DNA of 64,000 nt from CAIXLI01 sp964587125 (GTDB lineage Bacteria > Pseudomonadota > Alphaproteobacteria > UBA9219): contig CAZPKC010000008.1 of NCBI GenBank assembly GCA_964587125.1, positions 31,794 through 95,793 of the forward strand, given 5' to 3'. Positions 8,647 through 17,568 of the stretch are shown here, one piece after another; the first letter of the stretch is position 1, and each line of letters starts with the position of its first letter. The translations under genes and the position numbers were made by a program. The notes below the pieces were generated by a model. It made no database searches, was not told the origin of the DNA, and saw only the letters and a program-made list of their open reading frames with translations.

Positions 8647-9279
8647 ATGACCATTACCCTGCATGTCGGCGATTTGCCCTTGAACGTCTCTTTCGGCGAT
8701 TGCGTCGCTATCGACACCGAATCCATGGGGCTTAACTGGGACAGGGACCGGTTGTGCCTCGTTCAACTGTCGTCGGGGGACGGCAACGCGCATCTGGTCC
8801 AGTTTCCCGCCGGGCGCTATGACGCGCCGAATCTCAAGAAACTTCTGGCCGACCCCAAAGTTATGAAATTGTTTCATTTCGCGCGCGCCGATCTGGCGAC
8901 GATTTTCCGCTACTTGGGCGTCATGCCAAAGCCCGTCTATTGCACGAAGATCGCCTCGGTGCTTGTGCGCACCTTCTCGGATCGCCACAGCCTGAAGGAC
9001 TTAAGCCGCGATTTGCTCGGTTTCGATATGTCCAAGGAACAGCAAACGTCCGATTGGGGCGCGCCCGCGCTTTCGCAGGAGCAGTTGACCTACGCAGCTT
9101 CGGACGTTCTGTACCTGCATAAAATTAAATCCTTGCTGGATGCCCGGCTCGCGCGCGAAAACCGCGCCGAATTGGCGCGTAAAATTATGGATTTCCTGCC
9201 CGTTCGCGCGGAACTGGATGTCGCCGGATGGCGCGATGTCGATATCTTCTCGCATAAACCGACGAGAAAACCGGACTAA
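8647..9279 (+). CDS. RNase D-like 3'-5' exonuclease
   Basis: 210 residues containing only the DEDDy exonuclease domain: D23/E25 in AIDTESMGL (Exo I), D82 in FHFARADLATI (Exo II), and Y149-D153 in TYAASDVLYLHK (Exo III). The C-terminal HRDC domains of full RNase D are absent, as in the short alphaproteobacterial form. Expected to trim RNA 3' ends in the cytoplasm. Start ATG 8647 is preceded by AAAGGAAG; a longer reading lacks a ribosome site. It lies just upstream of lptC-lptA-lptB, a conserved order. Confidence 0.9.
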   Translation: MTITLHVGDLPLNVSFGDCVAIDTESMGLNWDRDRLCLVQLSSGDGNAHLVQFPAGRYDAPNLKKLLADPKVMKLFHFARADLATIFRYLGVMPKPVYCTKIASVLVRTFSDRHSLKDLSRDLLGFDMSKEQQTSDWGAPALSQEQLTYAASDVLYLHKIKSLLDARLARENRAELARKIMDFLPVRAELDVAGWRDVDIFSHKPTRKPD

Positions 9280-9328
9280 ACCGGAATAAGTTAGTGTTTT
9301 CCGCCTTCATAGGCTGTAAAATCGCGGC

Positions 9329-10012
9329 ATGAGCAAGACTCAGCAAGGACAGTCGCACCCCAGCCGGTTGGATTTCATCCGTCCGCGCCTGACCAAGCGC
9401 ATGGAACGCGCCCGCGAGGGACGCATGGCCCGCTTTGTCCGCCGATTGCGCCTATGGTTGCCTTTGCTCGCGATTATTATCGTTTTGCTTTTGTTTTTAT
9501 GGCCCGTTTTGCTTCCCAATTTCAAGATGCTGGATGTCGCCAAAGACGTTCCCGATCTCGTCATCGACAATCTGCATTACACGGGGGTGGACGACAAAAA
9601 CCAGCCGTATTCGCTTTTGGCGAAGCAAGCCACGCGTCCTTCGGCTTTGCACGGCATTTACGATCTCGTTAAACCCGAGGGCGAAATTACGCTTCAAAGC
9701 GGCGCATGGATGGACGGAAAGGCCGATTATGGCCGTTATGACGAAATCGGCAAAAAACTGTGGCTGGGCGGGAATGTTCAGATTTTCCACGATAAAGGCT
9801 ATCAGGTCACGACCGACGAAGCCCAGATTAACTTGAACAATAACGACGCTTGGGGCGATAAAGACGTGTTAATTCAAGGGGCTTTTGGCACCGTTCGCGG
9901 AGTTGGCTTCCGTTTTCTGGATTCGGGGCATACGGTGATCGTCGAAGGCCCCGCTAAGGCAATCCTCAGTTTACACGGAAGCCAAGCTTCTGATAAACCG
10001 TCTTTACCCTAA
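9329..10012 (+). CDS. lptC: LPS export protein LptC
   Basis: 227 residues: a basic N-terminal cytoplasmic stretch, one transmembrane helix at about residues 45-65 (LRLWLPLLAIIIVLLLFLWP) and a periplasmic beta-jellyroll domain. LptC links the LptB2FG ABC transporter to the LptA bridge carrying LPS across the periplasm. Followed by lptA and lptB on the same strand, which supports the call since LptC sequences diverge strongly. Confidence 0.88.
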   Translation: MSKTQQGQSHPSRLDFIRPRLTKRMERAREGRMARFVRRLRLWLPLLAIIIVLLLFLWPVLLPNFKMLDVAKDVPDLVIDNLHYTGVDDKNQPYSLLAKQATRPSALHGIYDLVKPEGEITLQSGAWMDGKADYGRYDEIGKKLWLGGNVQIFHDKGYQVTTDEAQINLNNNDAWGDKDVLIQGAFGTVRGVGFRFLDSGHTVIVEGPAKAILSLHGSQASDKPSLP

Positions 10013-10060
10013 ATCAAGGATTATTGAATAATAAAGAAAACAAACCGAACAAGGCTTTAT

Positions 10061-10984
10061 ATGCGCACCGGCGCTTGCGTTTTCATGTTCATTTTCCTGC
10101 TTGGCGGCCCTGCGTTTGCCGAGGGAAAAGCCGCGCCCGCCGTCCAAACGGCTCCCCCTGCCCCGCAACCGATCGAAGTCACGGCGGACAAATCCCTCGA
10201 ATGGTATCAGGATCAAAGCATTTATGTCGCCAGAGGGAACGCCAAGGCCGTGCGCGGCGAGTTGACCGTCATGGCCGATCTTTTGACGGCGCATAAGCGC
10301 GAAACGCCGGAAACGTCCAAAGACGCCTCCGGAAAAAAACTGCCGAAACCTCCTGCCGATAAAAAATCCGACAATTCAACGGGCGATATTGACAGAATGA
10401 CCGCCGAAGGCCATGTGGTGATCCTTAAAGGCAGCGCTCGCATTACGGGAGACCACGCCGTGGACGATGTCGATAAGCACGTAATCGTCGTGACCGGCAA
10501 CAACTTGCGTTATGAAACCGACAAGCAAGTCGTGACGGCGCGCGACAGCCTCGAATACTGGGACGAAACGAAAATCGCCGTCGCCCGCGGCAACGCCGTC
10601 GCCGTTAAGGGCGACCGCCATATTACAGGCGACGTTTTGACGGCAGAATTTCGCGATCAACCAAGCGGAAAGGATCAGCTCTATAAAATGACCGCCGTCG
10701 GCAATGTCACCGTCATTACCAAAAACGACGTCACGCGCGGCGATCGGGGCGTTTACGACGCCGCCCGCGATATCGCGATCATTACGGGCCACGTGCGCAT
10801 CACGCGTCCCGACGGAACCCAATTGACCGGAGACGTCGGAGAATCCGATTTTGCGTCCAACCAAAGCCGCCTGCTCAACGGCGGATCGGGCCGCGTCCGC
10901 GCCTTGCTTCCGGCCAAATCGGCATCGAAAACAGCCAAACCAGCAACCGCTCCCGCCGCGACAACACAGGAAGGGACGCCATGA
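10061..10984 (+). CDS. lptA: LPS transport periplasmic protein LptA (long form)
   Basis: 307 residues with a clear Sec signal peptide (hydrophobic VFMFIFLLGG, cleavage near AFA-EG). Two OstA/LptA-type beta repeats follow: VTADKSLEWYQDQSIYVARGNAKAV and the similar VTARDSLEYWDETKIAVARGNAVAV, indicating a duplicated fold, which explains the length against about 185 residues in E. coli. A Lys/Ala/Thr tail ends the protein. It forms the periplasmic bridge for LPS. Its stop overlaps the lptB start (ATGA). Confidence 0.88.
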   Translation: MRTGACVFMFIFLLGGPAFAEGKAAPAVQTAPPAPQPIEVTADKSLEWYQDQSIYVARGNAKAVRGELTVMADLLTAHKRETPETSKDASGKKLPKPPADKKSDNSTGDIDRMTAEGHVVILKGSARITGDHAVDDVDKHVIVVTGNNLRYETDKQVVTARDSLEYWDETKIAVARGNAVAVKGDRHITGDVLTAEFRDQPSGKDQLYKMTAVGNVTVITKNDVTRGDRGVYDAARDIAIITGHVRITRPDGTQLTGDVGESDFASNQSRLLNGGSGRVRALLPAKSASKTAKPATAPAATTQEGTP

Positions 10985-11772
10985 GTTCATTGGGCAAAGT
11001 CGTTCCCCTTTCAAAACCCGCCAAGAAAAACGCGCCTCATCCCGCGCACGGGAAAGGCCTCGAGGCAGGGCATCTCGGCAAACGCTATAACAAGCGTCCC
11101 GTCGTTCATGACGTAAGCTTTTCGTTGCAACGCGGCGAGGTGGTCGGCCTTCTTGGGCCAAACGGCGCGGGCAAGACGACGTGTTTTTATCTCGTCACGG
11201 GCTTGGTCAAGCCGGACATGGGGCGCATTTATCTGGACGGAATTAACGTCACCGATTTTCCCATGTACCGCCGCGCGCGCTTGGGACTTGGCTATCTGCC
11301 CCAGGAATCCTCGATCTTCCGCGGCCTGACGGTCGAAGATAACATCCGCGCCGTTCTGGAAATCGTCGAACCCGATTACGGCTCGCGCGAAGCGATACTG
11401 AACGAACTGCTGGCCGAATTCGGCATCACGCACTTAAGACAAGCGCCCTCGATCGCCTTGTCGGGCGGCGAAAGGCGGCGTCTCGAAATCGCGCGCGCCC
11501 TCGCCTCGCAACCGCATTTTGTTTTGCTGGACGAGCCATTCGCGGGCATCGATCCCATCGCTCTGGGCGATATCCGCGATCTGGTCGTTCACCTGCGCGA
11601 CAGAGGCATCGGCGTTTTGATTACGGATCATAATGTGCGCGCAACGCTTGAAATCGTCGATCGCGCGTACATCATTCACGACGGCGGAGTCCTGATGCAG
11701 GGCACGCCCGACGAAATTATCGAAAACGCCGACGTGCGCCGCGTGTATCTCGGCGAAGAATTCAAGATGTAA
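10981..11772 (+). CDS. lptB: LPS export ABC transporter ATPase LptB
   Basis: 263 residues. Walker A GPNGAGKTT (59-67), signature LSGGERRRLEIARALA (160-175), Walker B FVLLDEPFAGID with D184/E185, and a switch His in LITDHNVRATLEI. It powers LPS extraction from the inner membrane with LptF/LptG, which are not in the window. An N-terminal extension of about 30 basic residues precedes the ABC core. rpoN, often next in proteobacteria, is not here. Confidence 0.96.
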   Translation: MSSLGKVVPLSKPAKKNAPHPAHGKGLEAGHLGKRYNKRPVVHDVSFSLQRGEVVGLLGPNGAGKTTCFYLVTGLVKPDMGRIYLDGINVTDFPMYRRARLGLGYLPQESSIFRGLTVEDNIRAVLEIVEPDYGSREAILNELLAEFGITHLRQAPSIALSGGERRRLEIARALASQPHFVLLDEPFAGIDPIALGDIRDLVVHLRDRGIGVLITDHNVRATLEIVDRAYIIHDGGVLMQGTPDEIIENADVRRVYLGEEFKM

Positions 11773-11899
11773 CACATTGAATTCAATACCCAAAGAACGC
11801 TTGCGCTAAAATATTTGGTTAAAATTTCCGATTTTCATTTTTACTTTCATCCTTTGGCCTTAAATTGGCTCCAGTTCTTGAAAGAGATCGTGCAAAGCA

Positions 11900-12667
11900 A
11901 TGAAAGAATTTACCCTTCCCAAAACCGGCGGCATCGCAAAAGTCGATGTTCTCGACGATTCCGATCTGTGCGAGGTTCTGGCTCTGCATGAAGCGACGCG
12001 CGCCGCTTTGCCCGCCGACAGGAAGAGATACATTTTGCCGCAAGGCACCGCCTATTTCCAGAATCTGCTCTCGCGCCTGACGGGATTGTTGGTCGGCATC
12101 CGCGCCGAAAACAAGCTCGTCGCGCAGATGGGAGTCATGGGGCCTTTGACTTTACGCGAAGCGATCGCGCTTCATGTCATCACGCGCAACGATGTGCCGT
12201 TTCACCACGCTTCTTTGACGGACTCCGTCGTCGTTTTCAAAAGCATGGCGTGCCATCCCGAATGGCGCGGCAACGATCTTGCGAAAAATCTGCTTTCTTA
12301 CGCGTCGGAACTTCCCCTCGCCCAAATCTGCGATCATGTGTTCGCGCAAATATCCGTGGGCAACAAGCGCAGCTGGGATGGCTTCGCGCGCCAGAATTTC
12401 GGAATCGTCGCCGCGGCGTACGATCCCGAAGACGGCTTGCCGCGCTTTATTTTTCAAAAACCGGCGTTCGGTTTCGACTTCGTTCCCCAACCTATGGCCG
12501 ACGACGTCGATCCCTCGGCAGATTTTTCCGCCATCGTTTCCCTGACGCAACGCGAGGGATTGGTCGGCGTTTGCGATAACGGCTCGACGGAAAAACTGGT
12601 ATTCCTCCGCAACCGCGAAGAGATCAACCTGATGCCGGTTTTGGCGCGGGTCGGCGGCGGAAGATAG
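11900..12667 (+). CDS. GNAT-like acetyltransferase
   Basis: 255 residues. The segment SMACHPEWRGNDLAKNLLSYA (about residues 115-135) resembles acetyl-CoA-binding motif A of the GNAT fold (R/Q-x-x-G-x-A), and the preceding strand-turn-strand fits. The C terminus carries a beta-rich extension. The substrate cannot be inferred and no adjacent gene gives a pathway. Start ATG 11900; a plausible purine-rich site (AAAGAGAT) lies slightly too far upstream, so the start is moderately sure. Confidence 0.6.
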   Translation: MKEFTLPKTGGIAKVDVLDDSDLCEVLALHEATRAALPADRKRYILPQGTAYFQNLLSRLTGLLVGIRAENKLVAQMGVMGPLTLREAIALHVITRNDVPFHHASLTDSVVVFKSMACHPEWRGNDLAKNLLSYASELPLAQICDHVFAQISVGNKRSWDGFARQNFGIVAAAYDPEDGLPRFIFQKPAFGFDFVPQPMADDVDPSADFSAIVSLTQREGLVGVCDNGSTEKLVFLRNREEINLMPVLARVGGGR

Positions 12668-12740
12668 CGCTAAGTATTAACGAGTTATTTACATTAAAAA
12701 GATAAACCGGCTTGAGAGTTTCCTTATACGGGGGCTAGCC

Positions 12741-13355
12741 ATGCGCAACGCGATCATCCTATCTGCCGCCCTTTTTCTCATGAGCAGCGCGTCCGCTTTT
12801 GCTGCAACGGCTTGCACAAATCCTGTGAACGGCAGTTGCGTGACTGTAAGTTGTTCTATGCTTGGCGAAACCATGATGGACGTGAACAGCCAAAACATCA
12901 TCGCCTGTTTAGAGACTTCCACAGCCGCCAGTAACAACTGCACGACAAATGATGCGCCGAACGGAAATTGCCAGTGGAAATCGATGAGTGGCGGGAATGG
13001 TTCTCCCGGCCAATGGTGCGGCCTTGTGTTTTGGACGGTGTTAGATACAGATAGCCATTGTCAAATAACCGAACAGGTGAATTGTGAAGAGCAGCCGATA
13101 ATGACGACGACTTCCTGCAACAGCAGTATTCCTCCCTTTCCGTCTAATAACTGCCTCTACACTTCCATACTAGCGCCGCAGTATCGTGGACCAACGCCTA
13201 CGCCAACGTGCCCAAGCGGGTATGTTCCCTATCAATTATCGTCTTCTTCGTCTGAATATATGAGTTGTATCGTGCCCAATGGGGATGGGGGTCTTGGGGC
13301 ACATGTCTATTCTTATCGTTCATATGGTTATACGTGCATCAATAACAATCAATAG
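12741..13355 (+). CDS. Exported Cys-rich hypothetical protein
   Basis: 204 residues with a typical signal peptide (RNAIILSAALFLMSSASAFA, cleavage before ATAC). The mature part carries about 15 cysteines and is Ser/Asn/Thr-rich with little charge, suggesting a disulfide-bonded extracytoplasmic protein. I recognise no family. Convergent with the following membrane gene with only a 10-bp gap. Confidence 0.65.
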   Translation: MRNAIILSAALFLMSSASAFAATACTNPVNGSCVTVSCSMLGETMMDVNSQNIIACLETSTAASNNCTTNDAPNGNCQWKSMSGGNGSPGQWCGLVFWTVLDTDSHCQITEQVNCEEQPIMTTTSCNSSIPPFPSNNCLYTSILAPQYRGPTPTPTCPSGYVPYQLSSSSSEYMSCIVPNGDGGLGAHVYSYRSYGYTCINNNQ

Positions 13356-13365
13356 AAAACGGTAG

Positions 13366-13941
13366 TCAGCCGAGCACGACCCAAAATCCTCCGACAATCG
13401 CGGCGAGAACGCCCAATGCTACCCATGTCAGGTATTTTTCTATAAACGTGCGTATCGGGTGGCCGAATTTGCGCACCAAGGCCGCGATAATGAAAAACCT
13501 CGCGCCGCGCGTCGCAAGCGCCGCTAAAACGAACGCGCCGATATTCAACCCCGCGACGCCGCTTGCGATCGTCACCAGCTTAAAGGGAATGGGGGTCAAT
13601 CCCTTTGCAAGAATAATCAGCACGCCCCATTTGTTGAACCCGTCGTGGAACGCCTGAAACGCGTTCTGCAAATGATAGGTATCGACGATCCACTGTCCCA
13701 AAGTCGCCATTGCGAACACGCCGATGCCGTAGCCGATCAACCCTCCGATGACGGACCCCGCCGTGCATATCGCCGCAAGACGCCACGCCTTGTCGCGCCG
13801 CGCAATGGCCAACGGCAGCAAAAGAATATCGGGAGGCAAAGGAAAAAACGAAGCCTCGGCAAGGGCTATCCCGAACAATATCCACTCGGCATAGGGCTTT
13901 TCGGCCTGCCGCAGAATGCAATCGTAGCTTCGACGTATCAT
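13366..13941 (-). CDS. YqaA/DedA-family (VTT domain) membrane protein
   Basis: 191 residues, four or five hydrophobic segments. The motifs EASFFPLPPDILLLPLAIA and GKGLTPIPFKLVTIASGVAGL are the paired re-entrant-loop signatures of the SNARE-associated/VTT family (YqaA branch). DedA proteins are implicated in lipid-carrier flipping and membrane homeostasis; the YqaA branch is uncharacterised. Inner membrane. Confidence 0.82.
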   Translation of the reverse strand: MIRRSYDCILRQAEKPYAEWILFGIALAEASFFPLPPDILLLPLAIARRDKAWRLAAICTAGSVIGGLIGYGIGVFAMATLGQWIVDTYHLQNAFQAFHDGFNKWGVLIILAKGLTPIPFKLVTIASGVAGLNIGAFVLAALATRGARFFIIAALVRKFGHPIRTFIEKYLTWVALGVLAAIVGGFWVVLG

Positions 13942-14047
13942 AAAGGCTCCCGTTGACGAGAAACGCGCACTCTATAGGATTTAAGGCGTCCGTAAAATAA
14001 TAATCGTACTTTTCCACAGTTTCTGGTAAGCGAAACAACGACGATAT

Positions 14048-14122
14048 GGGCGGTTAGCTCAGCGGAAGAGCATCTCGTTTACACCGAGGAGGCCGGGGGT
14101 TCGAACCCCTCACCGCCCACCA
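14048..14122 (+). tRNA. tRNA-Val (UAC)
   Basis: A full cloverleaf: acceptor GGGCGGT (14048-14054) pairs with ACCGCCC (14112-14118); D stem GCTC/GAGC; anticodon stem TCTCG/CGAGG with loop TTTACAC, anticodon TAC; T arm GGGGG-TTCGAAC-CCCTC; CCA is encoded (14120-14122). A perfect hairpin starts inside the CCA. Confidence 0.93.
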
Positions 14123-14284
14123 CAAGAGAGACGGGGCAATGCCCCGTCTCTCTTGTGGTTAGTGACGGATTTCGAACCCCCGAAGAAGGGGGGCGACAAC
14201 AAGGCATTCCTTGACGCGAGGCGGAATAACGCCGAGCGTAAAAATGTAAGGTTATGCCGAAGTACACCCCTCACCGCCCACCAC
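14105..14284. repeat. 19-bp direct duplication of tRNA-Val 3' end
   Basis: The last 18 bases of tRNA-Val plus one more (14105-14123) recur exactly at 14266-14284. Between them is a gene-free 142-bp segment that begins with a 17-bp perfect-stem hairpin (14121-14137 with 14141-14157, loop AAT). The hairpin lacks a clear T tract, so it may be a processing or element end rather than a terminator. The layout looks like attL/attR scars left by an element that used this tRNA. The rest of the gap to 14345 shows nothing else. Confidence 0.75.
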
Positions 14285-14345
14285 CGGCAAGCCGCCGGAG
14301 GCTTTCGTTTTTGGCCGCGTTTTCCGGGAGAGGCTGGGAAAAATA

Positions 14346-15080
14346 ATGCGCATCGGCATACTCAATTTGGTGGAAAGCAAATCCCCTGAAATGCGGGCGC
14401 GTTTCGGCGGTTATGCGAACGTGTTCCGCGAAAACATTCTGGAAAACGAATTCGAGTCCATCCGTTTCGACGTTCTTTTCAACGAACTGCCCAAGTCGGT
14501 CGGCGAATTCGACGGATATCTTATCAGCGGCGCGGACGATGCCGTTTACGATCCCCTGCCATGGATCAAACCCTTGGAAGATTTCGCGCGCGCAGTAATC
14601 GATCGCAAAATCCCGATCGTCGGTATTTGTTTTGGCCATCAGCTCATAGCCCATGCGCTTGGGGGACGCGTCGAAAAAAGTTCCAAAGGCTGGGGAATCG
14701 GCCTTCATGCCTACGCTGTTTCAAACGCCCGGCCTTGGATGGACGAAATCTCTTCGGTTTCGTTGATGGCTTTTCACGAAGATCAGGTCATAGCGCCGCC
14801 GCCGCACGCTGACGTGATTTTGTCGAGCGCCTTCGCGCCGTTCGCCGGATTGGCATATACGCAAGCCCCCATCCTGTCGTTTCAGGCCCATCCGGAATTT
14901 TCACCGGCCTACGTCGAAGCTCTTCTCCATTTGCCTAACATGCCCAAATTTTCGCAGGCGCTTTTGGACGAAGCTCTCGCCTCTCTGAACAAACCGAACG
15001 ACGGCGCCCGGGTCATTTCGTGGATCCGCCGATTCTTTAAACACTACGGCGGCAAAAACTCCCGAAACCAACCGCACTAA
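14346..15080 (+). CDS. Class I glutamine amidotransferase
   Basis: 244 residues with a GATase1 catalytic triad: nucleophile C95 in GICFGHQLIAHALGG, and H182/E184 in FQAHPEFS. It stands alone, without a synthase domain, like the GMP-synthase-like GATase1 proteins that hydrolyse gamma-glutamyl compounds. Start ATG 14346 follows a GC-rich stretch without a strong ribosome site. Substrate unknown. Confidence 0.85.
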   Translation: MRIGILNLVESKSPEMRARFGGYANVFRENILENEFESIRFDVLFNELPKSVGEFDGYLISGADDAVYDPLPWIKPLEDFARAVIDRKIPIVGICFGHQLIAHALGGRVEKSSKGWGIGLHAYAVSNARPWMDEISSVSLMAFHEDQVIAPPPHADVILSSAFAPFAGLAYTQAPILSFQAHPEFSPAYVEALLHLPNMPKFSQALLDEALASLNKPNDGARVISWIRRFFKHYGGKNSRNQPH

Positions 15081-15182
15081 TATCGATGCCTGATTTTGCT
15101 ACCTTTGCTTCATCATTTTTAAATGCGTTGCTATAAATATGCCTGCCATAAACAGGACATATTTTCCCGCTAAACACGCTTC

Positions 15183-15542
15183 ATGTTCATGAATAAACCA
15201 CAAGAAACCGCGCCGGACGCGCCCGCCAAAGAGCCGGATTTGGACGAAGACATTTCCGTCCATGTTTTCACCGTGTCTGCGGCGTTGATGGGCGTTTGCC
15301 TGACGGGCGTCGGCATTCTTCACATCATTACGGCCAGCACACACATAAAAACCATGGCCGACGATTGTCTTTCGATAGATTCGATGCTCTTCCTGATAGC
15401 CTGTTTTTTGTCCTACTGGGCGCTTCGTTCCAGAACGGCCAAGCGCATGCACATCATCGAACGGTTCGCCGACGGCATTTTCCTTTTGGGTCTATGCGTG
15501 CTGGCCGCGACCTGTTTCATCATCACGTACGTCATCGTCTAA
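15183..15542 (+). CDS. Small three-helix membrane protein, hypothetical
   Basis: 119 residues. An acidic N-terminal cytoplasmic tail precedes three hydrophobic segments (about residues 28-50, 65-82 and 95-118). A second Met three codons in could also start it. No family recognised. Convergent with the M50 protease gene with a 10-bp gap. Confidence 0.6.
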   Translation: MFMNKPQETAPDAPAKEPDLDEDISVHVFTVSAALMGVCLTGVGILHIITASTHIKTMADDCLSIDSMLFLIACFLSYWALRSRTAKRMHIIERFADGIFLLGLCVLAATCFIITYVIV

Positions 15543-15552
15543 GCGCGCGACG

Positions 15553-16209
15553 TTACGTCAATCCAAGGCCCGAAAGAAAAGCGTCGAGCAACGGCTCGAA
15601 AACGCGGCCGAATATTCCCGTCGCAATGAGCAGAAGCAGGATAATGATTCCATAAGGCTCGATGCGCATATAGGGTTTTGAAAGTGCATCGGGCAAAAGA
15701 GCGCCCACGACGCGCCCTCCGTCGAGCGGAGGAATGGGGATCAGATTAAACAGCATCAGGACAAGGTTGATGACAATGCCCGCCAATGCTCCTTGCGCAA
15801 ATAGATTCACGTAAACATTCGGCATAAATCCTGCGATCAGGCTCAAGCAGACAAGACTTATATACCAACCGATCATCATAAGCAGATTGGCTAAAACGCC
15901 AGCGGCGGCGACGAGAATAACGCCCCAACGCCCGCCCTTCAGTTGCCGGAAATTCACGGGAACTGGCCTGGCCCAGCCAAAGATGAACGGCATATGAGCG
16001 AACAGCATCAATCCGGGAAGCAGGATCGTTCCTACCGGATCGATATGCCGGAAAGGATTTAAGCTCAGGCGTCCTGCGTCGCGGGCCGTCGTGTCGCCAA
16101 AACGCTCGGCCACCCAGCCGTGCGCGCATTCGTGGAGCGTGATTGCGAGAATACCCGGAACCAGCCAGACAAGAATTTTCTCCATCATGTCGGGATCGAC
16201 CCCGTTCAT
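15553..16209 (-). CDS. Site-2 protease family (M50) membrane metalloprotease
   Basis: 218 residues. The zinc motif HExxH is HECAH (26-30), followed by NPFRHIDPVG and the distal N155-x7-DG motif in LFNLIPIPPLDGG (D163), together the site-2 protease signature. Four to five membrane helices; no PDZ domain, so it belongs to the short group cleaving substrates within the inner membrane. I chose ATG 16209 (AAGG about 9 bases upstream); the longer reading adds 61 residues not typical of the family, and ATGs at 16188/16185 are possible too. Confidence 0.87.
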   Translation of the reverse strand: MNGVDPDMMEKILVWLVPGILAITLHECAHGWVAERFGDTTARDAGRLSLNPFRHIDPVGTILLPGLMLFAHMPFIFGWARPVPVNFRQLKGGRWGVILVAAAGVLANLLMMIGWYISLVCLSLIAGFMPNVYVNLFAQGALAGIVINLVLMLFNLIPIPPLDGGRVVGALLPDALSKPYMRIEPYGIIILLLLIATGIFGRVFEPLLDAFLSGLGLT

Positions 16210-16390
16210 CGTTGAGAGCCTTGTTAGCCTTGGACGCCTTTTAATTTCCGCATGAAATATATACCAAATTTGCCGTTCAATCCATGGTTCTCTCATGAAA
16301 TTGATTTTCGTATAAACGGTGCTATAGAAATGAAAAGTATGTGTGGTTAGTCCTATCAGACGATCAACCCGATCAAGAAGGAGAAACCCC

Positions 16391-16933
16391 ATGAAAATAA
16401 AATCCCCGCTCGTCGTTTCTGTTTTATTAGCCTGCGCTCTTGCCGCAGGGCCTGCGCTTGCCGCAGCCCCTTCGGGAGAGACAGCGCAGCCAACCCAGCC
16501 TTTTTCTCATCCGTCCAATGACGCGTCTTATTCCAAAGACGTTCAGCAAGACGTAACTTCTCCGATGCAGGAAGACGAGGTGCTGGCAAAAGCCAAACCC
16601 ATGGACAACGGCAAAGTGCAATATATCTCGGGCGGCGTCGCGGAAAGCGGTATGAGGGCGATCGACGCGGAAGAGAAAGCCTATAACCTCAAGATCCTCT
16701 TTGTTGCCGGAAAAGCTTATCTTGCCGACGTCGATGTGCGGATCAAAGACAGTAAAGGCGATGAGGTGCTCGATACGGCAACTCACGGCCCCGTGCTTCT
16801 CGTCAAAATGCCGATGGGCATGTATACGGTGGAGACTAAAACCATGGAAGGAGCGATGCTGACCAAGCATATTAAGGTCGGCAAAGACTATCTCGCTTCT
16901 TACGTGCTGCGTTATCCCGCCGAAAAACAATAA
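16391..16933 (+). CDS. Exported hypothetical protein, beta-sandwich-like
   Basis: 180 residues: signal peptide with hydrophobic core VVSVLLACALAAGPALA, a low-complexity Pro/Ser/Gln stretch, then a domain with the pattern YLADVDVRIKDSKGDEVLDTATHGPVLLVKMPMGMYTVE, reminiscent of carboxypeptidase regulatory-like beta sandwiches. Strong ribosome site (AAGAAGGAG) before ATG 16391; a terminator follows. Likely periplasmic; function unknown. Confidence 0.7.
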   Translation: MKIKSPLVVSVLLACALAAGPALAAAPSGETAQPTQPFSHPSNDASYSKDVQQDVTSPMQEDEVLAKAKPMDNGKVQYISGGVAESGMRAIDAEEKAYNLKILFVAGKAYLADVDVRIKDSKGDEVLDTATHGPVLLVKMPMGMYTVETKTMEGAMLTKHIKVGKDYLASYVLRYPAEKQ

Positions 16934-16944
16934 TCATAGAAATA

Positions 16945-16975
16945 AACGAGCTGGCCTACGTCAGCTCGTTTTTTC
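16945..16975 (+). terminator. Rho-independent terminator
   Basis: AACGAGCTG (16945-16953) pairs with CAGCTCGTT (16962-16970), followed by six T residues (16969-16974), 11 bp after the stop of the exported protein gene. Confidence 0.88.
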
Positions 16976-16994
16976 AGGTGCAAGCAGCGTCAAT

Positions 16995-17222
16995 TTAGGG
17001 TGCCGTGACCTCGTGGTATCCCAAGGCCTTGTACTTGGCGACGCAGGCGTCGTAATTGCTCTTGGCGGCCATGCCCGTGATGGGGCCGACTCCGTTAGAA
17101 ACGCAATTGACGGTAACGCCTTTATCGTTGACCATTTGGGCCGAATAGGAACATCCGGCAATCGCTAAAGCGAACGCGCAGGCCGATGCGTATGTAAGCA
17201 AGTCTTTCGTGCGGATAGACAT
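16995..17222 (-). CDS. Small lipoprotein, copy 2 of a tandem pair
   Basis: 75 residues with a type II signal ending in the lipobox LAIAGC, then SYSAQMVNDKGVTVNC and a conserved YKALGYHEVTAP ending. The mature part of about 50 residues carries two cysteines besides the lipid-anchored one. Clearly duplicated from its neighbour at 17260. Function unknown. Confidence 0.75.
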   Translation of the reverse strand: MSIRTKDLLTYASACAFALAIAGCSYSAQMVNDKGVTVNCVSNGVGPITGMAAKSNYDACVAKYKALGYHEVTAP

Positions 17223-17259
17223 GATTCCTCCAGTGTGAGAAGAGAGCGTTCAAGAAAAT

Positions 17260-17472
17260 TTAGGGAGAAGTGGCCTCGTGGTATCCCAAGGCCTTATACT
17301 TATTCACGCAACTGTCGCGAGCCGCAAGCGCCGCCGTGCCCGAGATGGGGCCAAGTCCGCTCGCCTTGCAGTCAACGGTAACGCCTTTATCGTTGACCAT
17401 CTGGGTTGAATAAGAACACCCCGCAAGCGCCAACAGCGACACGCAAATCAACGCATATGTACGAATAGCCAT
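17260..17472 (-). CDS. Small lipoprotein, copy 1 of a tandem pair
   Basis: 70 residues; lipobox LALAGC followed by SYSTQMVNDKGVTVDC, with the same YKALGYHEATSP ending as the adjacent copy. The strongest identity is around the lipobox and the C terminus, so the duplication is not very recent. Ribosome site GGGAGG upstream of ATG 17472. Probable membrane-anchored periplasmic or surface protein. Confidence 0.77.
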   Translation of the reverse strand: MAIRTYALICVSLLALAGCSYSTQMVNDKGVTVDCKASGLGPISGTAALAARDSCVNKYKALGYHEATSP

Positions 17473-17568
17473 AAATCCTCCCTTGTTGATGGTTTTTATA
17501 TGACCATACCCATGCTATGAGATGGGGGATATCATGGCAAGCGAAAATCCGAACTTTGAAACTGGAAA

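Noticed and set aside
14121..14157. Calling the perfect hairpin after tRNA-Val a rho-independent terminator
   Set aside because: No T run follows on either strand and the stem starts inside the encoded CCA, so it is listed with the repeat instead.
14079..14267. A 62-codon frame on the minus strand across tRNA-Val ending GEGFEPPASS
   Set aside because: It is the well-known artefact of translating the antisense of a tRNA 3' end; there is no ribosome site.
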